A stretch of 64,000 nucleotides of DNA from an uncultured Alphaproteobacteria bacterium (GCA_902570155.1 CACFXU010000001.1:62001-126000), one strand, 5' to 3'; counted from the stretch's first letter, positions 17,734 through 26,425 are shown. Notes: generated by a model from the sequence alone, not told the origin. A program made the numbers and translations.

Positions 17734-19551
17734 ATGAATAGGTTTGAAATAATAGAAAAAATTGGGAAAAATTTTTTTGTTACTAATTTAGAAACCGGTG
17801 AATTTAGTTACAGGAAAGCATTAAAAAATGTGGGTAAGTCTATTGATGATAAACTAATTTTATCTAACAAAAAAACAAAACACTCTGATTTAGATATTAG
17901 ATTTGAAGCTAATGGTGTTAGTGTTTTAGTTGAGACAAAAAAAGATTTTGATAAAACCTCTCTAGAGGGTTCACTGATACAGTTGCAAGCTTATGTAAAT
18001 TACGAAAAAGTTTTAACAGGAAATAAATTAATTGCTATATTGGCAAATACCCAAGATGACAGAATAAAAGTATGGTGGGGTAGCGATTTAACAATTGATG
18101 AATCTCATCAAATAAAAAATCAATATAAATTAAAATCTTTTGAAGAATATGCTGATATATATCTGGGAACAAAAAATGATAGGGAGCAGGTTTTAAAAAG
18201 CACTTATTATCTTAACGAACTACTTCACAAATACGGGATAAATGAAAAAATAAGAAGCCAATTTGTAGGCACTTGTTTGCTGGCACTAAAAAATGGATTA
18301 TCTTATGAAAACTTAACTGCAAAACAAATAGTTGCTGGAATTGAAGAGGTCATAATACGTTTATTAAATACTGATTTAAATAAAGCTTTCAAACTAGGAA
18401 TTTTGAAAGATAGAGTTTTAGAGTCTCAAGATGTTCGATCCTTAACAAAAGAGGGTCTTCAGGATATTTTAAGGTTTATCGAAAAAAGTATTTTACCATA
18501 CATCAATGACAAAAGTACCATGGGTCAAGACATATTAAATTTATTTTTTACAACGTTTAATAAATATGTTGGTAAGGCAGATAAAAATCAAGCTTTCACA
18601 CCAGATCACATTGTGCATTTTATGTGCCAAGTATTAGGAATTAATAGAAATTCAAAGGTCTTAGATCCATGTTGTGGAAGTGGAGCTTTTCTAGTTAGGG
18701 CTATGACAGAGGCAATGGATGATTGTTCAAATGAATCAGAGAGAGAGGTATTTAAAAAGAAAAATATCTTTGGAATTGAATATGAAGAAAATGCTTTTGG
18801 TTTATCAACAACTAATATGCTTATTCATAGTGATGGAAATTCAAACATCAGACAAGGTAATTGCTTTGAGATGAATAAATTTATTGAAGAAGCAAATATT
18901 AATATTGTTTTAATGAATCCACCTTTTAATGCTCAACGCAAGCATTGTAATCCCCCATATGTTAAAACGTGGGATAGCAAAATAAAACAGGATCCTTCGA
19001 AAGGTCTTCATTATGTTGATTATGTTATGTCTTTGGTTAAGACTGGAAAATTAGCTGTATTACTTCCAATGGCATGTGCAATAGGTAACTCAGGTGATAT
19101 TAGAAAGTTTAAAGAAAAGATATTAGAAGAACATACTTTAGATGCAGTTTTTTCTTTACCGCCAGATGTATTTCATCCTGGCGCCAATGCAAGTGTGTGT
19201 TGTATGGTTTTCGAACTAGGCAAACGTCATGAAAAAACAAATAAAGAAACTTTTTTTGGATATTATAGAAATGATGGTTTTTTTAAAAAAAAAAACTTAG
19301 GTAGAATTGAAAAAAATAAACCAGGATCAAATGAGGGTATTTGGGCGGACATAGAATCAAGGTGGTTAAATCTTTATAAAGATAGAAAAACAGTTACAGG
19401 AATTTCCATAACTCATAAGATAACAGCTAGCGATGAATGGCTTGCGGAAGCATATATGGAAACAGACTACTCTACTTTAGAAAAAAAAGATTTTATAAAA
19501 ACAATCAAGAAGTTTGTAGCACATCGATATACAGAGGATGATGATAATTAA
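17734..19551 (+). CDS. BcgI-like restriction-modification subunit A (nuclease-methyltransferase fusion)
   Basis: A 605-residue fusion. The N-terminal ~110 residues form a PD-(D/E)XK nuclease: HSDLDIRF (Asp52/Asp54) then VLVETKK (Glu67-x-Lys69). The C-terminal part is an N6-adenine methyltransferase of HsdM type, with motif I VLDPCCGSGAF near residue 309 and catalytic NPPF at 395-398. The length and order match BcgIA, the A subunit of the type IIB enzyme BcgI, which cuts on both sides of its site and methylates adenine. The absence of a separate HsdR motor supports this over type I. It overlaps the specificity gene by 14 bases. Confidence 0.85.
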   Translation: MNRFEIIEKIGKNFFVTNLETGEFSYRKALKNVGKSIDDKLILSNKKTKHSDLDIRFEANGVSVLVETKKDFDKTSLEGSLIQLQAYVNYEKVLTGNKLIAILANTQDDRIKVWWGSDLTIDESHQIKNQYKLKSFEEYADIYLGTKNDREQVLKSTYYLNELLHKYGINEKIRSQFVGTCLLALKNGLSYENLTAKQIVAGIEEVIIRLLNTDLNKAFKLGILKDRVLESQDVRSLTKEGLQDILRFIEKSILPYINDKSTMGQDILNLFFTTFNKYVGKADKNQAFTPDHIVHFMCQVLGINRNSKVLDPCCGSGAFLVRAMTEAMDDCSNESEREVFKKKNIFGIEYEENAFGLSTTNMLIHSDGNSNIRQGNCFEMNKFIEEANINIVLMNPPFNAQRKHCNPPYVKTWDSKIKQDPSKGLHYVDYVMSLVKTGKLAVLLPMACAIGNSGDIRKFKEKILEEHTLDAVFSLPPDVFHPGANASVCCMVFELGKRHEKTNKETFFGYYRNDGFFKKKNLGRIEKNKPGSNEGIWADIESRWLNLYKDRKTVTGISITHKITASDEWLAEAYMETDYSTLEKKDFIKTIKKFVAHRYTEDDDN

Positions 19552-20536
19552 TTTTTCAAAACTATCAGATATTTTTGAGATTGTTTATGGGGTAAATTTA
19601 GAACTTTATGAATTAGAACAAGTATCAGCCAAAGAAGGGATTCCGTTTGTAAGCAGAACTTCACAAAATAATGGTGTTTCAGCTTATGTAATGAAAATAG
19701 ATGATCTCGAACCAAATCCTGGACACACTTTATCAGTTGCTGGTGGTGGATCAGTTTTAGAAACATTTTATCAATCAAAACAATTTTACAGCGGTAGAGA
19801 TTTATATTACTTAAAACCCATATCCTCTCTAAGTGAAAAGGAAATGCTAATTTATTGTACTCTAATATATGAGAACAAATATAAATTTAGTTATGGTAGA
19901 CAGGCAAACAAATCTCTAGGGGATTTGAGGTTACCAAGTATTGATGAGGTAAAAAAAATTGCAAGAAATATTGAATATCCAAAAACTCCAATAACTAAAT
20001 CAAAATCATCTAATAGTGTTTCACTAAAAAAAGACGAATGGAAAAGTTTTTATGTTCATGAAATTTTTAAAGTAATTAGAGGTGTAAGTTCTGTAAATTT
20101 AGATTTGTCAGAAATTAAAGATGAAAATTACAACCTTTTATATTTAAGACCATCAAATAATTATAATTTGATTGGAGGTTTCTTAGATAAAAAAACGAAC
20201 AAAGAAACTATTTTTCCAAGAGGATCCCTTGTCATGGGTAATACAGGTGAGGGAAGTCATACATATTGTTACATAGCAAGTGAGGAATTCATACCAAATA
20301 ATAATTTATCTGTGCTTCAATTTAAAGATGGTAATAAAAATATATATCATAAACTTTTTTTAATACCCATTATTGAACATAATCGCTATAGATATGCGTA
20401 TGGAAGAATACCTAGTAATACTAGGTTTTTAAATTCAAAATTAAAGTTACCTGTAGACAGTAAAAGTTCAATAGACTGGGTGTTTATGGAGAACTATATA
20501 AAAACTCTACCTGGTAGTAATTTTAAATTTAACTAA
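19538..20536 (+). CDS. BcgI-like specificity subunit B
   Basis: A 332-residue S-type subunit with two target-recognition domains. The first half contains YGVNLELYELEQ, FVSRTSQNNGVSAYV and the conserved FYSGRDLYYLKP...YGRQANKSLGDLRLP. The second half repeats the plan with FKVIRGVSSVNLDLSEI and YAYGRIPSNTRFLNSKLKLP. The twin layout implies a bipartite DNA target. Length is close to BcgIB (about 340 residues). It is translationally coupled to the upstream fused subunit. The recognition sequence cannot be read from the protein. Confidence 0.85.
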   Translation: MMIINFSKLSDIFEIVYGVNLELYELEQVSAKEGIPFVSRTSQNNGVSAYVMKIDDLEPNPGHTLSVAGGGSVLETFYQSKQFYSGRDLYYLKPISSLSEKEMLIYCTLIYENKYKFSYGRQANKSLGDLRLPSIDEVKKIARNIEYPKTPITKSKSSNSVSLKKDEWKSFYVHEIFKVIRGVSSVNLDLSEIKDENYNLLYLRPSNNYNLIGGFLDKKTNKETIFPRGSLVMGNTGEGSHTYCYIASEEFIPNNNLSVLQFKDGNKNIYHKLFLIPIIEHNRYRYAYGRIPSNTRFLNSKLKLPVDSKSSIDWVFMENYIKTLPGSNFKFN

Positions 20537-20570
20537 GAATTATCAAGCATAATTAATAAACTTTATCTAT

Positions 20571-20590
20571 ACTACTGCGTAACTACTGCG
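20571..20590. repeat. ACTACTGC doublet near right end of module 2
   Basis: The sequence ACTACTGCGTAACTACTGCG is a tandem doublet differing from the one at 17573-17592 mainly by CA to GT/GC in the spacer. It lies 22 bases left of the tRNA-Gly identity block. It is interpreted as the second arm-type site of the module. Confidence 0.45.
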
Positions 20591-20614
20591 CAATGATCAG
20601 GATTTAAAGATAAT

Positions 20615-20689
20615 TGGAGCGGGCGAAGGGATTCGAACCCTCGACTTCAACCTTGGCAAGGTTGCGCTCTACCCCTGAGCTACGCCCGC
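20615..20689 (-). tRNA. tRNA-Gly (anticodon GCC), CCA encoded
   Basis: The minus strand folds into a complete cloverleaf. Acceptor GCGGGCG pairs with CGCCCGC, the D arm is GCTCAGGGGTAGAGC, the anticodon stem-loop is AACCTTGCCAAGGTT with GCC at 20655-20657, the T arm is CGAGGGTTCGAATCCCTTCG, and the discriminator T is followed by encoded CCA. It lies 54 bases downstream of the blh stop on the same strand. This gene is the integration target of the island on its 3' side. Confidence 0.97.
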
Positions 20690-20743
20690 TTATACTACAC
20701 AATTACCACGTTGAATTTATAAGTCAATATTAGAGAAAATGAT

Positions 20744-21562
20744 TTATTTAAATCTTCTTCTGTAGACAATATCGACAAGTAACATATGAGGAAGTGTTAA
20801 GGCAGCAAGTCCAATGAAAATTACTTTTAATATCGACTCATATAATGATAAATTTTGAACTAAATAGTAAACAATTCCTAAAGCTCCAATCCAAGAAATT
20901 ACTGTAAAAATTATTGTGGAGTAAATAACAAAGTATTTGTTTTTTAGATTTAAATAAATATTTTTAATCAAATGTTTTAAATGTTTGTAAGTATGAAAAA
21001 AACAGAAATATATTGCAAAACTTAGTAATGCATCAAAAAAATAAAAGATTAGTAAAAGAAATAGAATCTCAATAATTCCTTTTCGTAATTTCTTTTCGAA
21101 GAAGGACAAATAAATAAAATATATTATAGATAATAATGTTAAAAAATATGGTATGAAAAAATATTTTTGGATTGAATAAATATTATTATTTGTCAGATAT
21201 TCAAATATCAAAAAAGATTGATCTTCGTTGAAAAATACTATTCCGAAAATAATAGTCATTCCGTAAGTAAAGCTTATAGAATACCTATATTTATTTATTT
21301 TAAAATTTGTCCAATCACATAATCCAAAATGGGCAATAGTCATTATAATAAAAATCGTTAGCGCAATAATAGGAAAATATAACCAAAATAAAATGACTAG
21401 AAAAAATAAAATTAGGTAGTAAAATATAAATTGTAGAAATTGAATTCTGTTACTAAAACCTACTAAAGAAGCAACTGCACCATCAAATGAACCATGTGGA
21501 AGGCCAATGAAAAAAATTAATAAAAAAGATATAATATTTAAAATTGTAAGGTCGGCTAACAT
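20744..21562 (-). CDS. blh: Beta-carotene 15,15'-dioxygenase, Brp/Blh family
   Basis: A 272-residue integral membrane protein with about eight hydrophobic segments. It cleaves beta-carotene into two retinals, the chromophore of proteorhodopsin. The conserved histidines expected to hold iron are seen in GLPHGSFDG near residue 21, IAHFGLCDW near 80, FFHTYKHLKH near 190 and LTLPHMLLVD near 256. It is the last gene of crtI-crtB-crtY-blh with a 1-base gap after crtY. No rhodopsin gene lies in the window, so the retinal user is presumably elsewhere. Confidence 0.95.
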   Translation of the reverse strand: MLADLTILNIISFLLIFFIGLPHGSFDGAVASLVGFSNRIQFLQFIFYYLILFFLVILFWLYFPIIALTIFIIMTIAHFGLCDWTNFKINKYRYSISFTYGMTIIFGIVFFNEDQSFLIFEYLTNNNIYSIQKYFFIPYFLTLLSIIYFIYLSFFEKKLRKGIIEILFLLLIFYFFDALLSFAIYFCFFHTYKHLKHLIKNIYLNLKNKYFVIYSTIIFTVISWIGALGIVYYLVQNLSLYESILKVIFIGLAALTLPHMLLVDIVYRRRFK

Positions 21563-21563
21563 A

Positions 21564-22646
21564 TTATTTGAATAATACTTTTATAAAAGGAAGTTTGGGC
21601 ATACTATTTATAATTTTTATTTTAGTTAGTAAATTTGATTCACCCATCATAAAGCTTTGGAATTCATTTCCATTTAGATTAGATGCAAGCTTTATAAATG
21701 ACTTTCCATCTTCTCTGTTGTTTTTTAAAAAATTAATAAAAACTTTATCCATTTTTCTTTCTAAAAAATTATGGATATTTGCATAGTTTTTGTTTGAATT
21801 TTTTAACAATTGGATTTGTTTTATAAGAAATGAAAATGCATATCCAGTAGAGGGCTTGCACGCGCCTCCTCTAATACCAATATTGAAAATATTAGAATTA
21901 ACTGATCTTTTTTCCCCTGCAAAAAACATCGGTATTACTCCTTTTTCTGAACTATGTTCTTTAAAATTATTAATATTATTTTTCTTTAAATAATCATTTA
22001 TTTTTTCTCTATACCAAGAGCTGTGAAAAACTTCTTTTGAAAAGACTGTCGATTCAACAAGCGCTTTATTGTGACTAAAAGGTAGGACGTATATAAAATG
22101 TAAAAGATTATTTTCTTCCGTAAAATGCATCAAGGTTAATTTATCTTCATTAAAGGTATTATCTGCAACAGTAATTTTAATTCCAAAAAAATGTTGTAAT
22201 AATTCATCTTTTTTTTCTTTTACTGATCGTGAATCATATATATTTTTGGCGTAATATATTTTGTCATCAGCAGTAATTATTTTAAAATAATTTTGTTCAG
22301 GAAAATATTGTACAACTTGTTTATTTATGATTTCTAATTTATTTTTTGTTTTTAAGCAAAATTTTTTCCAAGTTTGAAAACTAATGACACAATAAGGTTT
22401 ATCTAGGCTTGTATGTGTTACGTCGGTATTTTTGTTACCAATAGTCCATTTGTACCATTTTTTTTCAATAATTTTTTCAAATGGCCTCATCCAATCTGTT
22501 AACCAAAAACCAAAAATATTATCTCTTTTGTTTATATCTTCACTTTCAAATGCAATAATTTCGTTATATTTATCTCCGTAAAGAATTTTATTTACCGCCA
22601 AACCACTAGGGCCTAAACCAATTATTGCGGCTTTATAGATTTTCAT
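21564..22646 (-). CDS. crtY: Lycopene beta-cyclase
   Basis: A 360-residue flavoprotein that cyclises both ends of lycopene to give beta-carotene. The N-terminal dinucleotide motif IIGLGPSGLAVNKIL (residues 8-22) binds FAD. A middle FWLTDWMRPFEK segment and the late IGIRGGACKPSTGYAFSFL near residue 270 are typical of CrtY. It overlaps crtB by 14 bases and is followed by blh after one base, so the cluster is tightly coupled. Confidence 0.93.
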   Translation of the reverse strand: MKIYKAAIIGLGPSGLAVNKILYGDKYNEIIAFESEDINKRDNIFGFWLTDWMRPFEKIIEKKWYKWTIGNKNTDVTHTSLDKPYCVISFQTWKKFCLKTKNKLEIINKQVVQYFPEQNYFKIITADDKIYYAKNIYDSRSVKEKKDELLQHFFGIKITVADNTFNEDKLTLMHFTEENNLLHFIYVLPFSHNKALVESTVFSKEVFHSSWYREKINDYLKKNNINNFKEHSSEKGVIPMFFAGEKRSVNSNIFNIGIRGGACKPSTGYAFSFLIKQIQLLKNSNKNYANIHNFLERKMDKVFINFLKNNREDGKSFIKLASNLNGNEFQSFMMGESNLLTKIKIINSMPKLPFIKVLFK

Positions 22647-23514
22647 TTGGGAGATTATCTCTAATTTTTTGATACTTAAGTTTCATAAAAGGGATAAAAA
22701 TAAAAAGTAAAATTGATTTAACTGTAATTAAAGATTTTTCTAATGAGTTTAAATATACCCTTTCTCTTAAATATTTTTTTTTATTGGATTTTATCTTAGT
22801 GCCAATACCTCTATAAATATTAGCCGCAATGAATATGCCAAGTCTGGTAGATAGTGGGATATATTTTAAACCAACAAAACCATTTTCATAAAACTTATCT
22901 GAAAGATCTATTACTTCATGAATTGCATTTGATATTTTTTCATCTTTTTCTAAAACTTTGTTATGAAGATCAGTTAAATTTTTTAATGATATATCGGGTA
23001 TCAAATTAGCAGGTAAATATATTCTTTTCATTTTAGAATCTTCATAAACATCTCTTGCTATGTTTGTTAGCTGCATTCCAATGCCTAAATCAATTGCGGA
23101 TCGTGCTGCCTTTTTGTGTTTTACTCCTATAATTTTAGACATCATTAATCCAACAGTACCAGCAACGTGATAAGAGTATTTTATAAGTTCTTCCTTGTTT
23201 TGAATTCTTATTTTTTTCTGATCTAAAATTAACCCCTCTATTAAATCTATAAAAATTAAATTGTTTATTTCATTTTTTTTCAAAAAAATATTTACTTTAT
23301 TATTTTTATTAGTCCTTATTTCTTCAATTGAATTTTTGAGAAAGATAGTTTGATCTTCGCTATATTTATCAGCAATATCATCAAAATATCTACAAATTGA
23401 ATAAAGAGTACCAGCATTTTTTTTGTAAATTTTTGGTAAAAAAAAACTTGCCCAATAAAAACTTTTGCCTTCCTTTCTAAGATCAGCAGATGAATTGAGC
23501 TTTAAATCAATCAT
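22633..23514 (-). CDS. crtB: Phytoene synthase
   Basis: A 293-residue trans-isoprenyl synthase that condenses two geranylgeranyl diphosphates into phytoene. The first Asp-rich motif is seen in YSICRYFDDIADKYSED near residue 45 and the second in QLTNIARDVYEDSKMKRIYLP near 150. Length is normal. The start codon overlaps the crtI stop by one base (TAATG type). The GGPP synthase (crtE) needed to supply substrate is not in the window. Confidence 0.95.
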   Translation of the reverse strand: MIDLKLNSSADLRKEGKSFYWASFFLPKIYKKNAGTLYSICRYFDDIADKYSEDQTIFLKNSIEEIRTNKNNKVNIFLKKNEINNLIFIDLIEGLILDQKKIRIQNKEELIKYSYHVAGTVGLMMSKIIGVKHKKAARSAIDLGIGMQLTNIARDVYEDSKMKRIYLPANLIPDISLKNLTDLHNKVLEKDEKISNAIHEVIDLSDKFYENGFVGLKYIPLSTRLGIFIAANIYRGIGTKIKSNKKKYLRERVYLNSLEKSLITVKSILLFIFIPFMKLKYQKIRDNLPNENL

Positions 23515-24992
23515 TATTTTTTTAATTCAGCCTTAATTATGTGTTCAACAACTTTAGCTGATGAAAGAACTCCTGGTATTCCAGCACCTGGATGAGAACC
23601 TGCTGCTGAAAAATATAGATTTTTAATTTTTTTATCTTTGTTGTGATACCTAAACCAAGCTGACTGTGTAAAGATAGGAGCTATAGAAAAACCAGCTCCG
23701 TGCATAGAATTGTAATCATTTTTAAAATCTTTAGGGTTCATCCAAAAAACATCTGTGATACTCTTTTCTAAATCTGGCATAATTGTTTTTGATAATTCTT
23801 TAACTATCTTATTTTTAAGACTTACTGATTCAACATCCCAATCGATTTTGCCTTGTAAGTTGGGTACTGGGCATAGAACATAAAAACTATCACAACCTTC
23901 TGGAGCAAATGACTTGTCTGTTGCAGTAGGCCTGTGAATGTATAAAGAAAAATCATCAGATAAAATTTTATTTTTAAATATATCATGAAGTAAAGATTTA
24001 AATCTTTCAGTCATCCAAATAGTATGATGGGCAACTTTATGGTATTGTTTTTTTGTACCAAAGAAAAGCACAAAAAGACCCATTGAATACAATAAGTTTT
24101 TTTCTTTTAATAAAGGTCTTCTTAAATTTTGTTTTTTTAAAAGTTTGGAGTAAACCATGGGTGGATCAGCATTACAAACAACTACATCTATATTGGAAAT
24201 TTCTTCATTGTTTGTTAATATTTTTGTAATCCTATTATTTTCAACAATAAATTCTTTTGCCTCTGTATTTGTTTTAATTTTAATACCACAATCAATCATT
24301 AATTTTTTTAATTCAGATACGATTTTGCCAGTTCCGCCCATGCAAAAAAATACTCCCCATTTTCTCTCTAAATAATGAATCAAAGCGTAAATAGACGTTG
24401 TTGTATGTGGATCACCTCCAACTAAAAGTGGATGAATTGAAAATGCTTTTCTAAGATATGGATTTTTTAGATAACTATTTACAAGTTGAGATACTGTGAA
24501 ATAACTTTTCAAAATTATCAAATTAGGAATAACTCCTAACATTTTAAAAAAAGAAATAAATGGTTTGTCAGCTAATTGTGTAAACCCTACATCAAATATT
24601 TTTTTTGATTGATTTAAAAGTTTATAATATCCTTTTATATCTTTCTTATCAAATTTACTAATTTCTATGTTAGTTTTTTCGACTGTAGAACAATAATCAA
24701 AAGTTTTGCCATCATGAAAATAGTATCTATACCAAGGTTCAAGAGGAACAAATTTCAAATAATTCTCTCTTTTTTTTCCAAACAAACTAAATAATTCATC
24801 AAAAAGAAATGGTGCTGTTATGACAGTTGGTCCAGCATCATGTTTAAAACCATTCACTTCAAAAACTCTTGCTCTTCCTCCAAGCTCATCTAGTTTTTCA
24901 ATAATTGTTGTATCATAGCCTAATTTTTTTAATCTTAAACTAATCGCAATACCTCCAAAACCACTTCCTATAACTACTGCTTTTTTTCCCAT
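23514..24992 (-). CDS. crtI: Phytoene desaturase
   Basis: A 492-residue FAD-dependent desaturase that converts phytoene to lycopene. The N-terminus has VVIGSGFGGIAISLRLKKLG (residues 6-25), then EKLDELGGRARVF and GFKHDAGPTVITAPFLFDELF. The C-terminal GSHPGAGIPGVLSSAK is the typical CrtI tail. It is the first gene of the operon. The 57 bases between its start and prdX hold both divergent promoters. Mutant or natural variants of this family differ in the number of desaturations, which cannot be judged here. Confidence 0.95.
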   Translation of the reverse strand: MGKKAVVIGSGFGGIAISLRLKKLGYDTTIIEKLDELGGRARVFEVNGFKHDAGPTVITAPFLFDELFSLFGKKRENYLKFVPLEPWYRYYFHDGKTFDYCSTVEKTNIEISKFDKKDIKGYYKLLNQSKKIFDVGFTQLADKPFISFFKMLGVIPNLIILKSYFTVSQLVNSYLKNPYLRKAFSIHPLLVGGDPHTTTSIYALIHYLERKWGVFFCMGGTGKIVSELKKLMIDCGIKIKTNTEAKEFIVENNRITKILTNNEEISNIDVVVCNADPPMVYSKLLKKQNLRRPLLKEKNLLYSMGLFVLFFGTKKQYHKVAHHTIWMTERFKSLLHDIFKNKILSDDFSLYIHRPTATDKSFAPEGCDSFYVLCPVPNLQGKIDWDVESVSLKNKIVKELSKTIMPDLEKSITDVFWMNPKDFKNDYNSMHGAGFSIAPIFTQSAWFRYHNKDKKIKNLYFSAAGSHPGAGIPGVLSSAKVVEHIIKAELKK

Positions 24993-25049
24993 TGTTAATT
25001 TTGTAATTGTATTTAAATACCTTATTTCTTAATAAATATAATATTATTT

Positions 25050-25562
25050 ATGCTTACAAAGACAGATTTATTTGAATTACTTAGTGTAAAAAATAAAGAT
25101 TTTCAAATTTATGATCACGATCCTTTGTTTACTGTTGAAGATTCAGAAAATCTAAGAGGTGAAATTAAAGGTGCACATACAAAAAATTTATTTTTAAAAA
25201 ATAAAAAAAATAATTTTTTTCTTTTAAGTTGTGATGAAAATGCAAAGGTTGATTTAAAGCAATTTTCTAAATCTATCGATGCTAAGAATTTATCATTTGC
25301 TAATGCTGAATATTTAGAACAATTTTTGGGTATAAAGCCAGGATCAGTCTCACCATTTGCCCTTCTTAATGACAAAGATAATGTTGTTGAGTTTTATTTA
25401 GATGAAAAACTTTTTAACAGCGAAATAATTAACTTCCACCCCCTAATTAATACCACGACTATAAGCATAAAGACATCAGGGTTTATAAATTTCCTCCTTG
25501 AAAATAATAAAAAAATTCATATTTTTTCTCTAGATAGTTATAGTATAGTCAAATCTTTATGA
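25050..25562 (+). CDS. prdX: Prolyl-tRNA deacylase (PrdX/YbaK family)
   Basis: A 170-residue YbaK/ProX-type editing protein that hydrolyses mischarged tRNAs such as Ala-tRNA(Pro). It shows the family pattern YDHDPLFTVEDSENLRGEIKG near residue 22 with the conserved KNLFLK.KK strand after it, and LGIKPGSVSPFALLND near 94. The length is normal for PrdX. The ATGA overlap with the thioredoxin gene (25559) suggests an operon prdX, thioredoxin-TPR, LON-domain protein. Confidence 0.88.
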   Translation: MLTKTDLFELLSVKNKDFQIYDHDPLFTVEDSENLRGEIKGAHTKNLFLKNKKNNFFLLSCDENAKVDLKQFSKSIDAKNLSFANAEYLEQFLGIKPGSVSPFALLNDKDNVVEFYLDEKLFNSEIINFHPLINTTTISIKTSGFINFLLENNKKIHIFSLDSYSIVKSL

Positions 25563-26425
25563 GTGAAAATTTAAATATAATCGATGTTACTGAAACAGAG
25601 TTTAATGATCAGGTTATTGAGGCTAGTGAAAATAAATTAATTGTTGTTGATTTTTGGGCTCCTTGGTGTGGTCCTTGTAAACAATTAACACCAATTTTAG
25701 AAAAAATAATATCAAAATCAGGAGATAAAATCACTTTAGTAAAAATTAATATTGATGAAAATCAACAAATTGCTGCACAATTAAGAATTCAATCAATTCC
25801 TACAGTTTATGCATTTAAAGATAAGCAAATTGTTAATGCATTTCAGGGTGTTATTCCTGAAAGTCAGATTATCGAATTTATTGAAAAATGCTTAGGATCC
25901 AAAATTAATGAAGACTTCACTGAATTCTATAATGAAATAAAAAATGCAATGGCTGAAAATAAATTTGAAGAAACTAAAGATACACTCCTAGAATTTATTT
26001 CTAAAAACTCAGATGAAATTAGAGGTATTTGTTTTTATTTGGAGTGTTTGATCGAGCTTAAACAATTTGAGGAGGTTGATGCGTTCATTAACTCATTAGA
26101 AAAAGATGTGCAAGAAAAGGATGAGGTTAAACAGGTTTTAAAGAAGATGAAAATTGTGAAAAATAATTCATCCGGACCAAATATAAATGAGTTACTTGAT
26201 AAGCTTGAGAGTGAGCCAGATAATATCGATTTAATTTTAGAAATATCAGATAAATATTTTTCATTGAAAGAATATGAAAATGGAATGGATTTGCTTCTAA
26301 AAAATTATCCGAAAAATAAGGATAATATAAAAAATAAGATGGTAGAATTTTTTGCTGTTCTTGGAAATAATGATCAAGTTACTATTCAATATAGAAAGAA
26401 ACTTTCACAACTAATGTTTTCATAA
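25559..26425 (+). CDS. Thioredoxin-TPR co-chaperone (CnoX/YbbN-like)
   Basis: A 288-residue protein. Residues ~1-110 are a thioredoxin domain with an intact FWAPWCGPCKQLTP active site near 32-45 and the cis-Pro in IQSIPTVYAF. The rest is helical with TPR-like repeats, as in YbbN/CnoX, which holds unfolding proteins under oxidative stress. Unlike E. coli YbbN (SxxC), the CxxC motif is complete, so it could be redox-active. It lies between prdX and the LON-domain gene, a common alphaproteobacterial arrangement. Confidence 0.9.
   Translation: MSENLNIIDVTETEFNDQVIEASENKLIVVDFWAPWCGPCKQLTPILEKIISKSGDKITLVKINIDENQQIAAQLRIQSIPTVYAFKDKQIVNAFQGVIPESQIIEFIEKCLGSKINEDFTEFYNEIKNAMAENKFEETKDTLLEFISKNSDEIRGICFYLECLIELKQFEEVDAFINSLEKDVQEKDEVKQVLKKMKIVKNNSSGPNINELLDKLESEPDNIDLILEISDKYFSLKEYENGMDLLLKNYPKNKDNIKNKMVEFFAVLGNNDQVTIQYRKKLSQLMFS

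Larger units (their letters stand above)
17455..20663. mobile_element. Island module 2: BcgI-like restriction-modification cassette in tRNA-Gly
   Basis: A 3.2-kb module bounded by 51-base direct repeats, of which the right one lies in the intact tRNA-Gly. It holds only the two-gene restriction-modification system plus short non-coding ends. Just inside each end is a related doublet of ACTACTGC units (17573-17592 and 20571-20590). There is no integrase gene. The perfect repeat implies an insertion more recent than module 1, or purifying pressure plus gene conversion. The structure resembles a minimal integrase-less island. Confidence 0.8.

Noticed and set aside
17734-19551. Classical type I restriction-modification HsdM.
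   Set aside because: The N-terminal nuclease domain and the missing HsdR motor fit a BcgI-like fusion better.
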